Positions 1 through 8,936 of a stretch of DNA of 64,000 bases are shown one piece after another; positions within the stretch are counted from its first letter, which is position 1; every line of letters starts with the position of its first letter. A program made the translations under genes and the position numbers. Source of the stretch: Bacteroidota bacterium (GTDB lineage: Bacteria > Bacteroidota > Bacteroidia > 2-12-FULL-35-15); the NCBI GenBank assembly GCA_025963715.1, contig JAOQAG010000007.1, positions 62,001 through 126,000 of the forward strand, written 5' to 3'. Below the pieces are notes generated by a model. The model saw nothing but the letters and a program-made list of their open reading frames with translations. It was not told the origin of the DNA and made no database searches.

Positions 1-142
1 TCGCAAGCAAAATAAAAAATCCAAGAGGAGTAAGGCGTAAGGAAAAGTTTTCTTCAAACGTATCGTCATTCATTACAACCAAACGGTAGCGGTGACGAAT
101 CCGATCAATGAATTTTCTTTTATTTTCTTTTTCCGATGCCAT
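1..142 (-). CDS. M23-family metallopeptidase, N-terminal fragment
   Basis: Only the first 47 codons lie in the window; the gene continues beyond base 1. The translation starts MASEKENKRKF and continues through RIRHRYRLVV, a MNDDTFEE motif and then the start of a hydrophobic stretch (LGFFILLA). This basic N-terminus, the N-D-D-T-F-E-E block and the following membrane anchor resemble the start of Bacteroidota membrane-anchored murein endopeptidases of family M23. The catalytic domain is not in view. In many Bacteroidota this gene is divergent from the sprE-like gene, as here. The family is inferred from a short N-terminus plus neighbourhood, so confidence is moderate. Confidence 0.65.
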   Translation of the reverse strand, partial: MASEKENKRKFIDRIRHRYRLVVMNDDTFEENFSLRLTPLGFFILLA

Positions 143-296
143 TTTTAAAGATTCGGTTCAAAAAACAGCTTCACAAAGCATAAAACCGTGATAAGCTGCA
201 AATATCGCATTTATTTTTGCAAAAATGTGATAAAAAATAGCGCTCCCCAACAAAGGAATAATTAGCTTTATGCTGTAATTATTAAAAAAAATAAAA

Positions 297-304
297 TATT
301 TTTG
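297..304 (+). promoter_or_regulatory. Candidate -7 box for sprE
   Basis: TATTTTTG matches the Bacteroidota sigma-factor -7 consensus TAnnTTTG. It lies in the 295-bp divergent region between the M23 peptidase and sprE, about 130 bp upstream of the sprE start. I did not see a convincing -33 TTTG at the right spacing. Confidence 0.35.
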
Positions 305-437
305 CGTTTCGGGAGTTACTAAAAAGCAATTTCCGCTTTTTGCAATCCGTAGATGATTGGATCGGGGGAAAACAGGCAACGGATTTGCGTATCCAACGAC
401 TTATATATTAGAAGGAGCATTTGTTTTGAGAAGAATA

Positions 438-3092
438 ATGAAAAAGAAGAATATCGGTTTTTTAAAATATATCCCGTTTGTACTGCTCATGCTGTTATTA
501 TCAGCTTGTGCTACAAATAAAAACACCCTGCTGCGCCGCGGCTGGCACAATATGAATGCCCGCTACAATGGTTATTTCTATTCAAGGGAAAATTTTAAAG
601 ATGTTACCAAAAAAGTAGAGAAAAGTAACAAGGACGATTTTACCAAGATCGTTCCCATGTTCATTTACCCCGACAATACCACCGCCAAAAACTATTATTC
701 TGATTACGATAAAACCATCAAAAAATCGTCCGTCGTTATTCAGCGTCATGCCATTACTACCAAAAAAACAAAAGAAGAGATTCCCAATGCCTGCCGATGG
801 ATCGACGAAAACTATGTACTGATCGGGAAAGCGCATTTTTACAAACGCGATTTTTTCTCCGCCCTCGAAGCATTCGAATACGTTTCTAAAAAATACCCGA
901 AACCCGAAGCCAAATACACCGGCATGCTTTGGATGGTGCGCACCAACAACGAGATCGGAAGCTATTCCCAGTCCGAACCCATCATTGATCAGCTCCGTAC
1001 TGCAAAGGATTTTCCGCAGGAGCGCGCTTTTCAGCAGGAATTAGCTGCCGTAACCGCCGATTATTACATCAAAACCGCCGATTACGGCCCGGCCATTAAA
1101 AGCCTTACCAAAGCGCTCACACTTACAAAAAACCGGAAGGTAAAAGCGCGCTTTACCTTTGTGCTGGCGCAATTGTATGAAAAGGAAGGCGACAATAAAA
1201 AAGCATCCATGTATTACGGAATGGTGCCAAAGCTGCATCCGCAAAGTTATGATATGGAGTTTAATGCCAGGATCAACCGCGCACGTTTATACGATGTGGA
1301 ATCCCCTGATATTGCCGCCATTAAAAAGGAGCTCAGTAAAATGCTCCGCGATGATAAAAATAACGAGTACCAGGATCAGATCTATTACGTGCTGGCCGAT
1401 ATCGCTTACCGCGAAAAGCAGGTTCCCGATGCGCTTGTGCTCTTAGGTAAATCCGTTCGCACCAGCACCATAAATACCACTCAAAAAGCACTTTCGTATT
1501 TAAAGCGCGCCGATATTTATTTTGAACAAGTGAATTACCCGGCAGCAGAAGCCAATTACGACAGTACAATGAGCATTCTGCCGAAAGAATATCCCGATTA
1601 TAAAATTATCTCTGAAAAGAAAAAAAGCCTTACCGCGCTGGTAAACAACCTGAAAACCATTGCTATGGAAGACAGCTTGCAGCGCCTGGCGGCAATGAGC
1701 GAAAGTGAGCGTAATAAAAGCATCGATAAGCTGATGGCGCAAATTGAAGAGAACGAGAAAAAAGCGGAAGAACAAAGACAACAGGAACAAAGCAACGTGC
1801 AGTTGCTCGGGCAGGGAACTCCTACCACCACAAGTACCACCAATACTGGGTTGTGGTATTTTTACAATCCGGCAACCATCAGTTTCGGTATCGCCGATTT
1901 TACAAAAAAATGGGGAAACCGCAAACTTGAGGATAACTGGAGAAGAGCGCAGAAAGACCAGGTATTGGCCGCAGCAACCACCGATGATAACGATACGCCA
2001 AAAGATACGGTTAGCACAAAAGACAAGGAAGCAGCATCCAAAAACTCCAAAAATAAAAAGGACCGTAGCTTCTACCTGAAAAACGTTCCACTTACCCCGG
2101 AAGCGCTTGCAAAATCAAATGACAAGGTTATAGAAGCCTATTATAATGTAGGTTCCATCTATAAAGAGCAATTACAGAACAATACCAAATCTGTGCAGGC
2201 ACTCGAAGAACTTGTAAAACGCTACCCGGAAAATAAATACAAGCTGTCGTCCTACTACCAACTCTACCGCACTTACCTGGTGATGAAAGAACAAGCCAAA
2301 TCCGATTATTATAAAAACCTGTTACTGGATAAATATCCGGAGTCGGAATACGCCAAGATCATCAAAAATCCGGATGCCGCAAAAGACATTGCAGCCAGCA
2401 GAAACGTAGTGGAACGCTTTTATTCCGAAACCTACCAGTTGTATTCCGAAGCTAAATACAACGAAGCGCTTGTGAATTGCCAGCAGGCAGATACAATGTA
2501 TTCAAAAAGCTATCTCATGCCGCAGTTTGCATTCCTGAAAGCATTGTGTATTGGCCGCACGCAGGACATTAATGCATTTGAAGGCGCATTGGTGCAGGTA
2601 ACCATCAAATATCCGAAAGAACCGGTAAAAGAAAAAGCGCAGCAATTACTCGACCTGATCAAAAAACAAAAAAATCCGGGAACAGCCACCGCCGATGTAC
2701 CGAAAGATACTGTTGTGAAAGCTAAATTTGTATTTAACGAAACCGGTGAATATTACTGGGTAACCATCGTGGAAAACGGCAAAGGCGATATCAATAAATT
2801 CAAAACGGGGCTTTCCGATCTTAATGAGCAATCGTTCAGTTTGCAGGATCTGACCATAAATAGTGTTTTTCTTGATATTACGCACCAGCTCATCAGCGTA
2901 AAAACATTTGATGGAAAAAGCAAAGCCATGGATTATTACAATTTTATGAAAGGCAGTTCGGCACTTGTTTTTAAAGACCTGCTTCCCGGAACCTATCAGT
3001 CGTTCATCATCTCGGCAGAAAACTACCCCGCCTTTTACAAAGACAAAAACGTACAGGAATACCAGACGTTTTTCACACAGAATTTCAAATAA
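438..3092 (+). CDS. sprE: SprE/PorW-type T9SS and gliding-motility lipoprotein
   Basis: An 884-residue outer-membrane lipoprotein. The chosen start (438) gives MKKKNIGFLKYIPF, a hydrophobic core and the lipobox LSAC; an upstream in-frame ATG at 357 would bury this signal and is rejected. After the lipid Cys the motif NTLLRRGWHNMNARYNGYF is the hallmark N-terminus of SprE/PorW. The body is TPR-like helical repeats (roughly residues 130-420 and 590-770), with a Lys/Gln-rich linker around 430-560. SprE/PorW is needed for T9SS and couples the inner-membrane motor to outer-membrane translocon parts. Its presence fits the T9SS sorting-domain protein found later in the window. The assignment rests on the N-terminal motif, architecture and the M23/bactofilin neighbourhood. 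Confidence 0.85.
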   Translation: MKKKNIGFLKYIPFVLLMLLLSACATNKNTLLRRGWHNMNARYNGYFYSRENFKDVTKKVEKSNKDDFTKIVPMFIYPDNTTAKNYYSDYDKTIKKSSVVIQRHAITTKKTKEEIPNACRWIDENYVLIGKAHFYKRDFFSALEAFEYVSKKYPKPEAKYTGMLWMVRTNNEIGSYSQSEPIIDQLRTAKDFPQERAFQQELAAVTADYYIKTADYGPAIKSLTKALTLTKNRKVKARFTFVLAQLYEKEGDNKKASMYYGMVPKLHPQSYDMEFNARINRARLYDVESPDIAAIKKELSKMLRDDKNNEYQDQIYYVLADIAYREKQVPDALVLLGKSVRTSTINTTQKALSYLKRADIYFEQVNYPAAEANYDSTMSILPKEYPDYKIISEKKKSLTALVNNLKTIAMEDSLQRLAAMSESERNKSIDKLMAQIEENEKKAEEQRQQEQSNVQLLGQGTPTTTSTTNTGLWYFYNPATISFGIADFTKKWGNRKLEDNWRRAQKDQVLAAATTDDNDTPKDTVSTKDKEAASKNSKNKKDRSFYLKNVPLTPEALAKSNDKVIEAYYNVGSIYKEQLQNNTKSVQALEELVKRYPENKYKLSSYYQLYRTYLVMKEQAKSDYYKNLLLDKYPESEYAKIIKNPDAAKDIAASRNVVERFYSETYQLYSEAKYNEALVNCQQADTMYSKSYLMPQFAFLKALCIGRTQDINAFEGALVQVTIKYPKEPVKEKAQQLLDLIKKQKNPGTATADVPKDTVVKAKFVFNETGEYYWVTIVENGKGDINKFKTGLSDLNEQSFSLQDLTINSVFLDITHQLISVKTFDGKSKAMDYYNFMKGSSALVFKDLLPGTYQSFIISAENYPAFYKDKNVQEYQTFFTQNFK

Positions 3093-3154
3093 TTGGTTGT
3101 TTTTTATTCAAAAAACGACTATTTTTACAAAAAATCAGCATAAAACGATCAAAA

Positions 3155-3571
3155 ATGTTTAACAGGAATATGGCAAAAAACAACACCTCAGAAACAGCCT
3201 CGGTAAATATCATTGGCGCCGGAACTTCCCTCGAGGGAGATGTAACTACCAACGGCGACATGCGCATCGATGGTTCATTAACAGGCACCATCAATGTAAA
3301 AGGAAAACTGGTGGTTGGCCCTTCCGGATCCGTTCAGGGAGAAATTATTTGCCAGAATGCCGATGTGTTTGGAACCATCAAAGGAAAAATAGGAGTAGCC
3401 GAATTGTTATCGCTGAAATCATCCGCCAAACTAACGGGAGACATTATTACCAACAAGATCGCCATTGAGCCAGGCGCCATTTTCTCCGGATCATGCAGCA
3501 TGGGCGGCGTTATAAAAGATATAAAAAGTGGAACAGCCGAAAAAGCCCAGCTTACCGAAAAAACAGCTTAA
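3155..3571 (+). CDS. Bactofilin (polymer-forming cytoskeletal protein)
   Basis: A 138-residue bactofilin. After a short disordered N-terminus come NIIGAGTSLEGDVTTNGDMR and then a series of beta-helix rungs with the typical G-D-I-x-x-x-G / G-x-I-x-G rhythm (for example IDGSLTGTINVKGKLVVG, and VFGTIKGKIG). Members self-assemble without nucleotides into cytoplasmic filaments that position cell-wall or polar machineries. The start at 3155 keeps MFNRN; ATG at 3170 is a possible alternative. The 3' end overlaps the next gene by 44 nt, so the two are probably co-transcribed. It lies between sprE and the ATP synthase genes, a common Bacteroidota arrangement. Confidence 0.88.
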   Translation: MFNRNMAKNNTSETASVNIIGAGTSLEGDVTTNGDMRIDGSLTGTINVKGKLVVGPSGSVQGEIICQNADVFGTIKGKIGVAELLSLKSSAKLTGDIITNKIAIEPGAIFSGSCSMGGVIKDIKSGTAEKAQLTEKTA

Positions 3572-3755
3572 CGGCTATGCAAAATATTCGGGAATGGCAG
3601 TCCAGATGGCTGCCATCATCGTGGGCGGTGTATTGGGCGGCATAGAGCTCGATAAATGGCTTAAGCTCAAATTTCCCATTTTTACCCTCGTATTAACATT
3701 ACTCTCCGTTTTTTTAGCCATCTATTATTTTATTAAAGACGTTATTAAAAAATAA
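3528..3755 (+). CDS. AtpZ/AtpI-like small ATP synthase accessory membrane protein
   Basis: A 75-residue protein with two membrane segments (about residues 23-42 and 48-69) joined by the loop GIELDKWLKLKFPIF. The conserved KKQLNGYAKYSGMAVQM block precedes helix 1, which is typical of the AtpZ/AtpI-like family that sits in front of F0F1 operons and is thought to aid c-ring assembly or Mg2+ handling. Keeping that block requires the start at 3528, which lies 44 nt inside the bactofilin gene in another frame. An internal ATG at 3594 would avoid the overlap but would remove the conserved N-terminus. Function is by family and context. Confidence 0.75.
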   Translation: MEQPKKPSLPKKQLNGYAKYSGMAVQMAAIIVGGVLGGIELDKWLKLKFPIFTLVLTLLSVFLAIYYFIKDVIKK

Positions 3756-3761
3756 TAATCC

Positions 3762-3769
3762 TACTTTTG
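3762..3769 (+). promoter_or_regulatory. Candidate -7 box upstream of the 3906 gene
   Basis: TACTTTTG fits TAnnTTTG and is followed by GCG. It lies 7 bp after the stop of the AtpZ-like gene and about 135 bp before the next start. The same TACTTTTGCGC string recurs before the gene at 30547. Confidence 0.3.
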
Positions 3770-3803
3770 CGCAAAATCCGGCTCAATAATCACAATTATG
3801 AGC

Positions 3804-3830
3804 TGTCATCCCGTGCTTGACACGGGATCT
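3804..3830. repeat. TCATCCCG...CGGGATC palindromic repeat, copy 1
   Basis: The sequence TGTCATCCCGTG, then CTTGA, then CACGGGATCT forms a short imperfect palindrome. Four relatives occur in other intergenic gaps of this window (18856, 40603, 45527, 49903), in both orientations and with the CCCG/CGGG arms conserved. It is a REP-like dispersed element. Here it falls inside an artificial N-terminal extension of the following open frame, which is why that extension is not accepted as coding. Confidence 0.75.
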
Positions 3831-3905
3831 GCCAAATGTATAGCAGCATCAGCATTCAATGCGATTTGGCCAGCCGGATCTAACGTAACAAATCATAATC
3901 AAACA

Positions 3906-4283
3906 ATGCCTTTCCTGAAATCATTTTACGCCAAACTCGCCATTTTTTCCATCTTCATACTTGCGCTCCTTTTCATTTGGAAAATGTATGCAAGCGAGCG
4001 TTTCCAAAACGATCTGATGTGGGTATTGTGGGCATTTTTTATACTCAGCACCGGTTTTATTCATTACGTACTCGTAAAAATTTCTGAAAATAATCCCAAA
4101 CGTTTTGTCGGTTATTTTATGGGAATTACCGGTATCAAATTATTCGGTTACCTCATCATCATCACCATCTATGCCTTGCTCAAACGCGAAGCAGCCCTGG
4201 GCTTCACATTGCAGTTTTTAGTATTGTATTTATTATACAGTGGTTTTGAGGTAGTTATGTTGCTCAAACATTTCAAAAAATAA
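3906..4283 (+). CDS. Small four-helix membrane protein of the ATP synthase locus
   Basis: I do not recognise a named family. The accepted start (ATG 3906) gives a 125-residue protein beginning MPFLKSFYAKLAIF with four hydrophobic segments (about residues 5-26, 36-57, 68-92 and 97-119) and a basic C-terminus LLKHFKK. An open frame extends upstream to 3798, but that stretch is a dispersed palindromic repeat and reads as low-quality protein. Position between the AtpZ-like gene and atpB is where Bacteroidota often carry a small AtpI-like or hypothetical membrane protein, so a role in F0 assembly is plausible but only inferred from context. Confidence 0.65.
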   Translation: MPFLKSFYAKLAIFSIFILALLFIWKMYASERFQNDLMWVLWAFFILSTGFIHYVLVKISENNPKRFVGYFMGITGIKLFGYLIIITIYALLKREAALGFTLQFLVLYLLYSGFEVVMLLKHFKK

Positions 4284-4385
4284 TATTTGTCGTTCAGAAT
4301 CAGGCCTTTGTATTCCCGATCTTTCAGCTCACAGAAAACAGTAAAAAAACACCCCCGAATTCTTTTAAATATTGGTTTAATTGTC

Positions 4386-4393
4386 TAAATTTG
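4386..4393 (+). promoter_or_regulatory. Candidate -7 box of the atpB operon
   Basis: TAAATTTG matches TAnnTTTG, with a weak TTTT at -33 spacing (4363-4366). It is followed by CACCC, as are the -7 boxes of panD and acpP in this window. The atpB start is 38 bp downstream of the box. This would give atpBEFHAG its own promoter, separate from the upstream bactofilin unit. Confidence 0.5.
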
Positions 4394-4430
4394 CACCCGA
4401 ATTAAAAAAACGGAGCAACCCTTTTGTGAA

Positions 4431-5600
4431 ATGACCAATAAAATCAACATATTCAAGCCATTTTTGTTTATCGTAGCATTGCTTTTCTCTGCAAACACCG
4501 CTTGGGCCTACGATCCTTCAGTTGCAGATACCAACAAGACAGCACCGGCGGAAACCCCGGCCCCGGTACAAAAGCAGGAAACAAAAGGTTTTGATGCCGG
4601 TAAAATGATCATGGAACACGTTTCCGATAATCACTCCTGGCATTTATTCGGGCATTATTCCATTTCATTGCCGGTGATCTTAAAAACCGATAAAGGAATT
4701 GAAGTATTCTCTTCTTCCCGTTTCGGACACGAAGGCGAAGAAAAAGCAGAAGGAAAATATTATGCATATGAGCTGAAAGAAGGAAGTGTGGTTGTAGTGG
4801 ATGAGGTGTCCGACACTGTAGACGAAGCTGCAACAGCAAGCCTTACCGATCTTTCCATTACCAAAAATGTTGCTTCCATGTTCATCACCATGCTTCTCAT
4901 GTTGTGGGTGTTCATTTCCGTTGCAAAAGCATACAAAAGAAACCCCGGCAAAGCACCAAAAGGATTACAATCATTTGTAGAGCCTTTGATCATGTTCGTA
5001 CGTGATGATGTAGCAAAACCAAGCATCGGCGAAAAACGTTACGAGCGTTTCATGCCCTTCCTGCTTACTGTATTTTTCTTTGTTTTATTTAGCAATTACA
5101 TGGGCCTGGTTCCATTCTTCCCGGGTGGTGTTAACTTAACAGGAAGCATTTCCATCGCCATGGTACTGGCTGCATTTACATTGGTCATCACTTTCTTTGT
5201 AGCCAACAAACATTACTGGCTGCACGTAATTGCAATGCCGGGCGTTCCAATTCCCGTGTTGCTGATCCTTACCCCGATCGAGATCTTAGGTTTGTTCTTA
5301 CGTCCTTTCGTATTGATGATTCGTTTGTTCGCAAACATTACCGCAGGCCACATCATCGCATTAGCATTTTTCAGCTTGATCTTTATCTTCGGCGAAATGA
5401 ACACTGGTTTAGGACTAGGCGTTTCGCTTTTCTCATTGGTATTTACAGTATTCATGGGCTTCCTGGAATTGCTGGTAGCATTCCTGCAGGCTTACGTTTT
5501 CACCTTATTATCAGCAATTTATTTTGGTTCCGCAGTAGACGAAGGGCACGATGTTCACAATCATGCAGATGATCACCTGCCGGAGCGCACAACAAATTAA
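4431..5600 (+). CDS. atpB: ATP synthase F0 subunit a
   Basis: Membrane stator subunit a of the F0 proton channel, 389 residues. It is longer than the usual 240-280 because, as in other Bacteroidota, it has a cleavable-looking signal peptide (hydrophobic core then NTAWA) and a periplasmic N-terminal domain to about residue 140. The C-terminal part has the family's membrane helices and the signature LRPFVLMIRLFANITAGH, which carries the essential Arg facing the c-ring. The tail is His/Asp rich (DEGHDVHNHADDH). It is the first gene of atpB-E-F-H-A-G. Subunits beta and epsilon are not in this cluster, which is normal for the phylum. Confidence 0.95.
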   Translation: MTNKINIFKPFLFIVALLFSANTAWAYDPSVADTNKTAPAETPAPVQKQETKGFDAGKMIMEHVSDNHSWHLFGHYSISLPVILKTDKGIEVFSSSRFGHEGEEKAEGKYYAYELKEGSVVVVDEVSDTVDEAATASLTDLSITKNVASMFITMLLMLWVFISVAKAYKRNPGKAPKGLQSFVEPLIMFVRDDVAKPSIGEKRYERFMPFLLTVFFFVLFSNYMGLVPFFPGGVNLTGSISIAMVLAAFTLVITFFVANKHYWLHVIAMPGVPIPVLLILTPIEILGLFLRPFVLMIRLFANITAGHIIALAFFSLIFIFGEMNTGLGLGVSLFSLVFTVFMGFLELLVAFLQAYVFTLLSAIYFGSAVDEGHDVHNHADDHLPERTTN

Positions 5601-5608
5601 TTAATAAC

Positions 5609-5640
5609 GTTCTGAAGGAGAGCTTTACCGGCTTCAGAAC
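5609..5640 (+). promoter_or_regulatory. Stem-loop between atpB and atpE
   Basis: GTTCTGAAG (5609-5617) pairs perfectly with CTTCAGAAC (5632-5640) around a 14-nt loop. No T-tract follows, so it is not an obvious terminator; an mRNA-stability or processing structure is more likely. It lies 9 nt after the atpB stop and 46 nt before the atpE start. Confidence 0.6.
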
Positions 5641-5673
5641 ATTCATACTTTTTCCGGGAAGGCAAAAACTTAA

Positions 5674-5946
<273 letters not shown>

Positions 5947-5955
5947 GAAAAATTA

Positions 5956-5988
5956 AAGATTGTCTGCAGGGTTGCTGCAGACAATCTT
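5956..5988 (+). terminator. Strong hairpin between atpE and atpF (attenuator or processing site)
   Basis: A 14-bp perfect stem: AAGATTGTCTGCAG (5956-5969) with CTGCAGACAATCTT (5975-5988), 5-nt loop GGTTG, followed by ATTTTAAAA. It has the shape of a weak intrinsic terminator but sits inside the atp operon, so partial termination or 3' end protection of atpE mRNA is the likely role. Confidence 0.6.
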
Positions 5989-6021
5989 ATTTTAAAACCG
6001 AATTGTAATTAAAAATGGTGG

Positions 6022-6046
6022 TCATCCTGAGCTTGTCGAAGGGTCA
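6022..6046. repeat. CCTGAGCTTGTCGAAGGG dispersed repeat, copy 1
   Basis: The string CCTGAGCTTGTCGAAGGGT occurs here between atpE and atpF and again at 63712-63731 near the window end. It is a short dispersed intergenic repeat of the kind found in many bacterial genomes. Confidence 0.6.
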
Positions 6047-6104
6047 TCTCACAAAAAATAAATAAAGGTCTAAAACTTTATACTAACATCTAAATACTAA
6101 AATA

Positions 6105-6599
6105 ATGGAATTAGTAAAACCCTCGATCGGCTTAATATTCTGGATGGTTGTTTCCTTCTCGATCATACTTTTCTTATTGAAAAAATTTGCATGGAAACCA
6201 ATCCTTGGAATGATCAAAGAACGTGAGCAATCTATTGAAAATGCACTGGCATCAGCAGAAAAAGCAAAAGAAGAAATGAAATTGCTTCAGTCAAGCAACG
6301 AGCGCATTTTAGCAGAAGCAAGATCAGAGCGTGATGCTATGTTAAAAGAAGCACGCGAGATCAGAGAAAAAATGATCGCCGATTCAAAAGGCATCGCAAG
6401 CAAAGAAGGAGAACGTTTACTGGCTTCTGCCCGTGAGAACATCCAGAACGAAAAAAATGCAGCCATCACCGAATTGAAAAATCAGGTAGCTGCATTATCG
6501 ATCGAGATCGCAGAGAAAATTTTGAAATCGGAATTGTCTTCCGACGAAAAACAAAAAACATTGGTAAGCACGTTATTGAAAGACGTTAACCTTAATTAG
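6105..6599 (+). CDS. atpF: ATP synthase F0 subunit b
   Basis: Peripheral stalk subunit b, 164 residues. One N-terminal membrane helix (about residues 8-26, LIFWMVVSFSIILFLLKKFAW) is followed by a long charged amphipathic helix (residues 35-160) rich in Glu, Lys and Ala that forms the stator coiled coil contacting delta and alpha. Length and layout fit the family. The start at 6105 is followed by the typical short N-terminus MELVKPSIGL. The upstream leader contains repeated TACTAA-like words but no Shine-Dalgarno sequence. Confidence 0.94.
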   Translation: MELVKPSIGLIFWMVVSFSIILFLLKKFAWKPILGMIKEREQSIENALASAEKAKEEMKLLQSSNERILAEARSERDAMLKEAREIREKMIADSKGIASKEGERLLASARENIQNEKNAAITELKNQVAALSIEIAEKILKSELSSDEKQKTLVSTLLKDVNLN

Positions 6600-6677
6600 T
6601 AAAAAGTAATTAGTCGTTAGTACTTAGAGTGTGTAAGCAACTAACGACTCAAGACTAACGACTCAAGACTAAAAAAA

Positions 6678-7235
6678 ATGAAAGGCACAAGAGCAGCAGC
6701 GCGTTACGCAAAATCATTCATCGACCTGGCACTGGAGCAAGGCACGTTGGAAAAAGCGTATACCGATATGAAATATATTTCGGATGTATGTAAAGCAAAC
6801 CACGACCTTGTTAGCTTTTTGAAAAGCCCGATCATTAAAACCGATAAAAAACAAAGTGTTTTAAAAGCTGTTTTTGAAGGCAAGCTGGATAAAGTAACAG
6901 ATGCATACATTCACCTCATCACCGATAAAAAACGCGAAATGTTTTTACCGCAGATCGCAGAAGAATTTATCAATCAGTACAAAGAGAAAAAACAGATCCT
7001 GACCGCAGTGGTAACAACTGCAAACGGAATTGATGATACCACACGCAAACAGATCCTGTCGCTTGTAAAAGGAACCGGAAACAACGAAGTGGTATTGGAA
7101 GAAAAAATTAACAAAGACATCATCGGTGGTTTTATTATCCGTGTAGGCGATAAACAAGTAGACGCAAGCATTGCACGTAAACTGAATAATTTAAGACGCG
7201 ATTTTAAAGAAAATCCGTTTGTAAAACAATCTTAA
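6678..7235 (+). CDS. atpH: ATP synthase F1 subunit delta
   Basis: The stator subunit that links the b-subunit stalk to the top of the alpha3beta3 head, 185 residues. The N-terminus MKGTRAAARYAKSFIDLALEQG matches the six-helix OSCP/delta N-terminal domain, and the C-terminal half has the conserved VVLEEKINKDIIGGFIIRVGDKQVDAS type motif. The leader contains an almost exact direct repeat of AACGACTCAAGACT (two copies just before the ATG), a low-complexity intergenic word rather than a recognised site. Confidence 0.93.
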   Translation: MKGTRAAARYAKSFIDLALEQGTLEKAYTDMKYISDVCKANHDLVSFLKSPIIKTDKKQSVLKAVFEGKLDKVTDAYIHLITDKKREMFLPQIAEEFINQYKEKKQILTAVVTTANGIDDTTRKQILSLVKGTGNNEVVLEEKINKDIIGGFIIRVGDKQVDASIARKLNNLRRDFKENPFVKQS

Positions 7236-7310
7236 TACCATCAAAGAACAAGTACACAATACTTCAACTTTGAACTTTATAACTTTTTAAACTTTATAAC
7301 TATTTAAAAA

Positions 7311-8891
7311 ATGGCAGAAGTAAAACCAGCAGAAGTATCTGCAATATTGAGACAACAATTATCCGGATTCAAATCCGAACAGGAACTGGAAGAAGTAGGA
7401 ACTGTGCTGGAAGTTGGAGATGGTATCGCTCGGATCTACGGACTTTCTAAAGTTCAGTCAGGTGAGCTGATCGAATTTGCAAATGGTCTGAAAGGAATTG
7501 TAATGAACCTCGAGGAAGATAACGTGGGTGCCGTAACATTGGGTTCGTCAAATAATATTAAAGAAGGTGATATCGTAAAACGTACCGGTAGAATTGCTTC
7601 CCTGCAGGTAGGTGAAGGAATGCTGGGCCGTGTTGTAGATACAATGGGTCACCCGATCGATGGTAAAGGACCGATCACAGGAACAACGTACGAAATGCCA
7701 TTGGAGCGTAAAGCACCAGGGGTAATTTACCGTCAGCCTGTTACAGAGCCGTTGCAAACCGGCTTAAAAGCGGTAGATGCGATGATCCCTATCGGACGCG
7801 GACAACGTGAGTTGATCATTGGCGACCGCCAAACCGGAAAAACTGCCGTAGCGATCGATACCATCATCAATCAAAAAGAATTTTACGAAGCAGGTCAGCC
7901 TGTATTCTGTATCTATGTAGCGATCGGACAAAAAGGTTCTACCGTTGCAAATATTCAGCGTGTATTAGAAGAAAACGGTGCAATGGCATACACAGTGATC
8001 GTAGCTGCAACCGCTTCCGATCCTGCCCCAATGCAATTTTACGCTCCCTTTGCAGGTGCTGCAATCGGCGAGTTTTTCCGCGATTCAGGACGCCCGGCAT
8101 TGATCGTTTATGATGATCTTTCCAAACAGGCAGTTGCTTACCGCGAGGTTTCCCTGTTGTTACGCCGCCCTCCGGGACGTGAAGCGTATCCTGGCGACGT
8201 ATTTTACTTACACAGCCGTTTATTAGAGCGTGCCGCTAAGATCAACTCCAACGACGAGATCGCAAAAAATATGAACGATCTTCCTGATTCCATCAAAGGA
8301 ATTGTAAAAGGCGGCGGATCATTAACCGCTTTACCAATCATCGAAACACAAGCGGGTGACGTTTCTGCATACATTCCTACAAACGTGATCTCCATCACTG
8401 ATGGACAGATCTTCTTAGAGGTAAACCTGTTCAACGCCGGTGTTCGCCCGGCGATCAACGTAGGGATCTCTGTATCCCGCGTAGGTGGTAACGCACAGAT
8501 CAAATCAATGAAAAAAGTAGCAGGTACGTTGAAATTAGACCAGGCACAATACCGCGAGTTAGAGGCGTTCTCTAAATTCGGTTCCGACCTGGATGCTGCT
8601 ACAAAATCAGTATTGGATAAAGGTTCACGTAACGTGGAGATCCTGAAACAAGGACAGTTTTCACCATTACGCGTAGAACAGCAGATCGCTATCATTTACC
8701 TTGGAACAAAAGGTTTGTTGCGCGATGTGCCTGTAAATAAAGTAAGAGAATTTGAAGCAGAATTTTTAGCATTCCTGGAAGCAAAACACAAAGCAACGTT
8801 GAATGACTTAAAAGCTGGTAAATACACCGACGAGATTACAGATGTATTGGAAGCTACTGCGAAAGATTTAACTAAAAAATACAGCGCTTAA
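7311..8891 (+). CDS. atpA: ATP synthase F1 subunit alpha
   Basis: Regulatory nucleotide-binding subunit of the F1 head, 526 residues. The N-terminal beta barrel (about 25-95) contains [11 protein letters not shown]; the nucleotide-binding domain has Walker A GDRQTGKT at 171-178 and a Walker B-like strand ending [11 protein letters not shown]; the alpha signature [14 protein letters not shown] is present. The C-terminal helical domain is complete. It is the fifth gene of the operon. The upstream leader holds the repeated phrase AACTTTGAACTTTATAACTTT, also seen near 19025. Confidence 0.97.
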   Translation: MAEVKPAEVSAILRQQLSGFKSEQELEEVGTVLEVGDGIARIYGLSKVQSGELIEFANGLKGIVMNLEEDNVGAVTLGSSNNIKEGDIVKRTGRIASLQVGEGMLGRVVDTMGHPIDGKGPITGTTYEMPLERKAPGVIYRQPVTEPLQTGLKAVDAMIPIGRGQRELIIGDRQTGKTAVAIDTIINQKEFYEAGQPVFCIYVAIGQKGSTVANIQRVLEENGAMAYTVIVAATASDPAPMQFYAPFAGAAIGEFFRDSGRPALIVYDDLSKQAVAYREVSLLLRRPPGREAYPGDVFYLHSRLLERAAKINSNDEIAKNMNDLPDSIKGIVKGGGSLTALPIIETQAGDVSAYIPTNVISITDGQIFLEVNLFNAGVRPAINVGISVSRVGGNAQIKSMKKVAGTLKLDQAQYRELEAFSKFGSDLDAATKSVLDKGSRNVEILKQGQFSPLRVEQQIAIIYLGTKGLLRDVPVNKVREFEAEFLAFLEAKHKATLNDLKAGKYTDEITDVLEATAKDLTKKYSA

Positions 8892-8936
8892 GTCCATCTT
8901 TAAAAATTTAAAAGGTCCGTTAACCAACGAAAAAAA

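Noticed and set aside
357-437. Longer start for the SprE-like protein
   Set aside because: It would bury the lipoprotein signal and lipobox that begin at 438.
3798-3905. N-terminal extension of the small membrane protein gene at 3906
   Set aside because: The 36 extra codons are a dispersed TCATCCCG palindromic repeat and give atypical protein; the ATG at 3906 starts a normal membrane protein.
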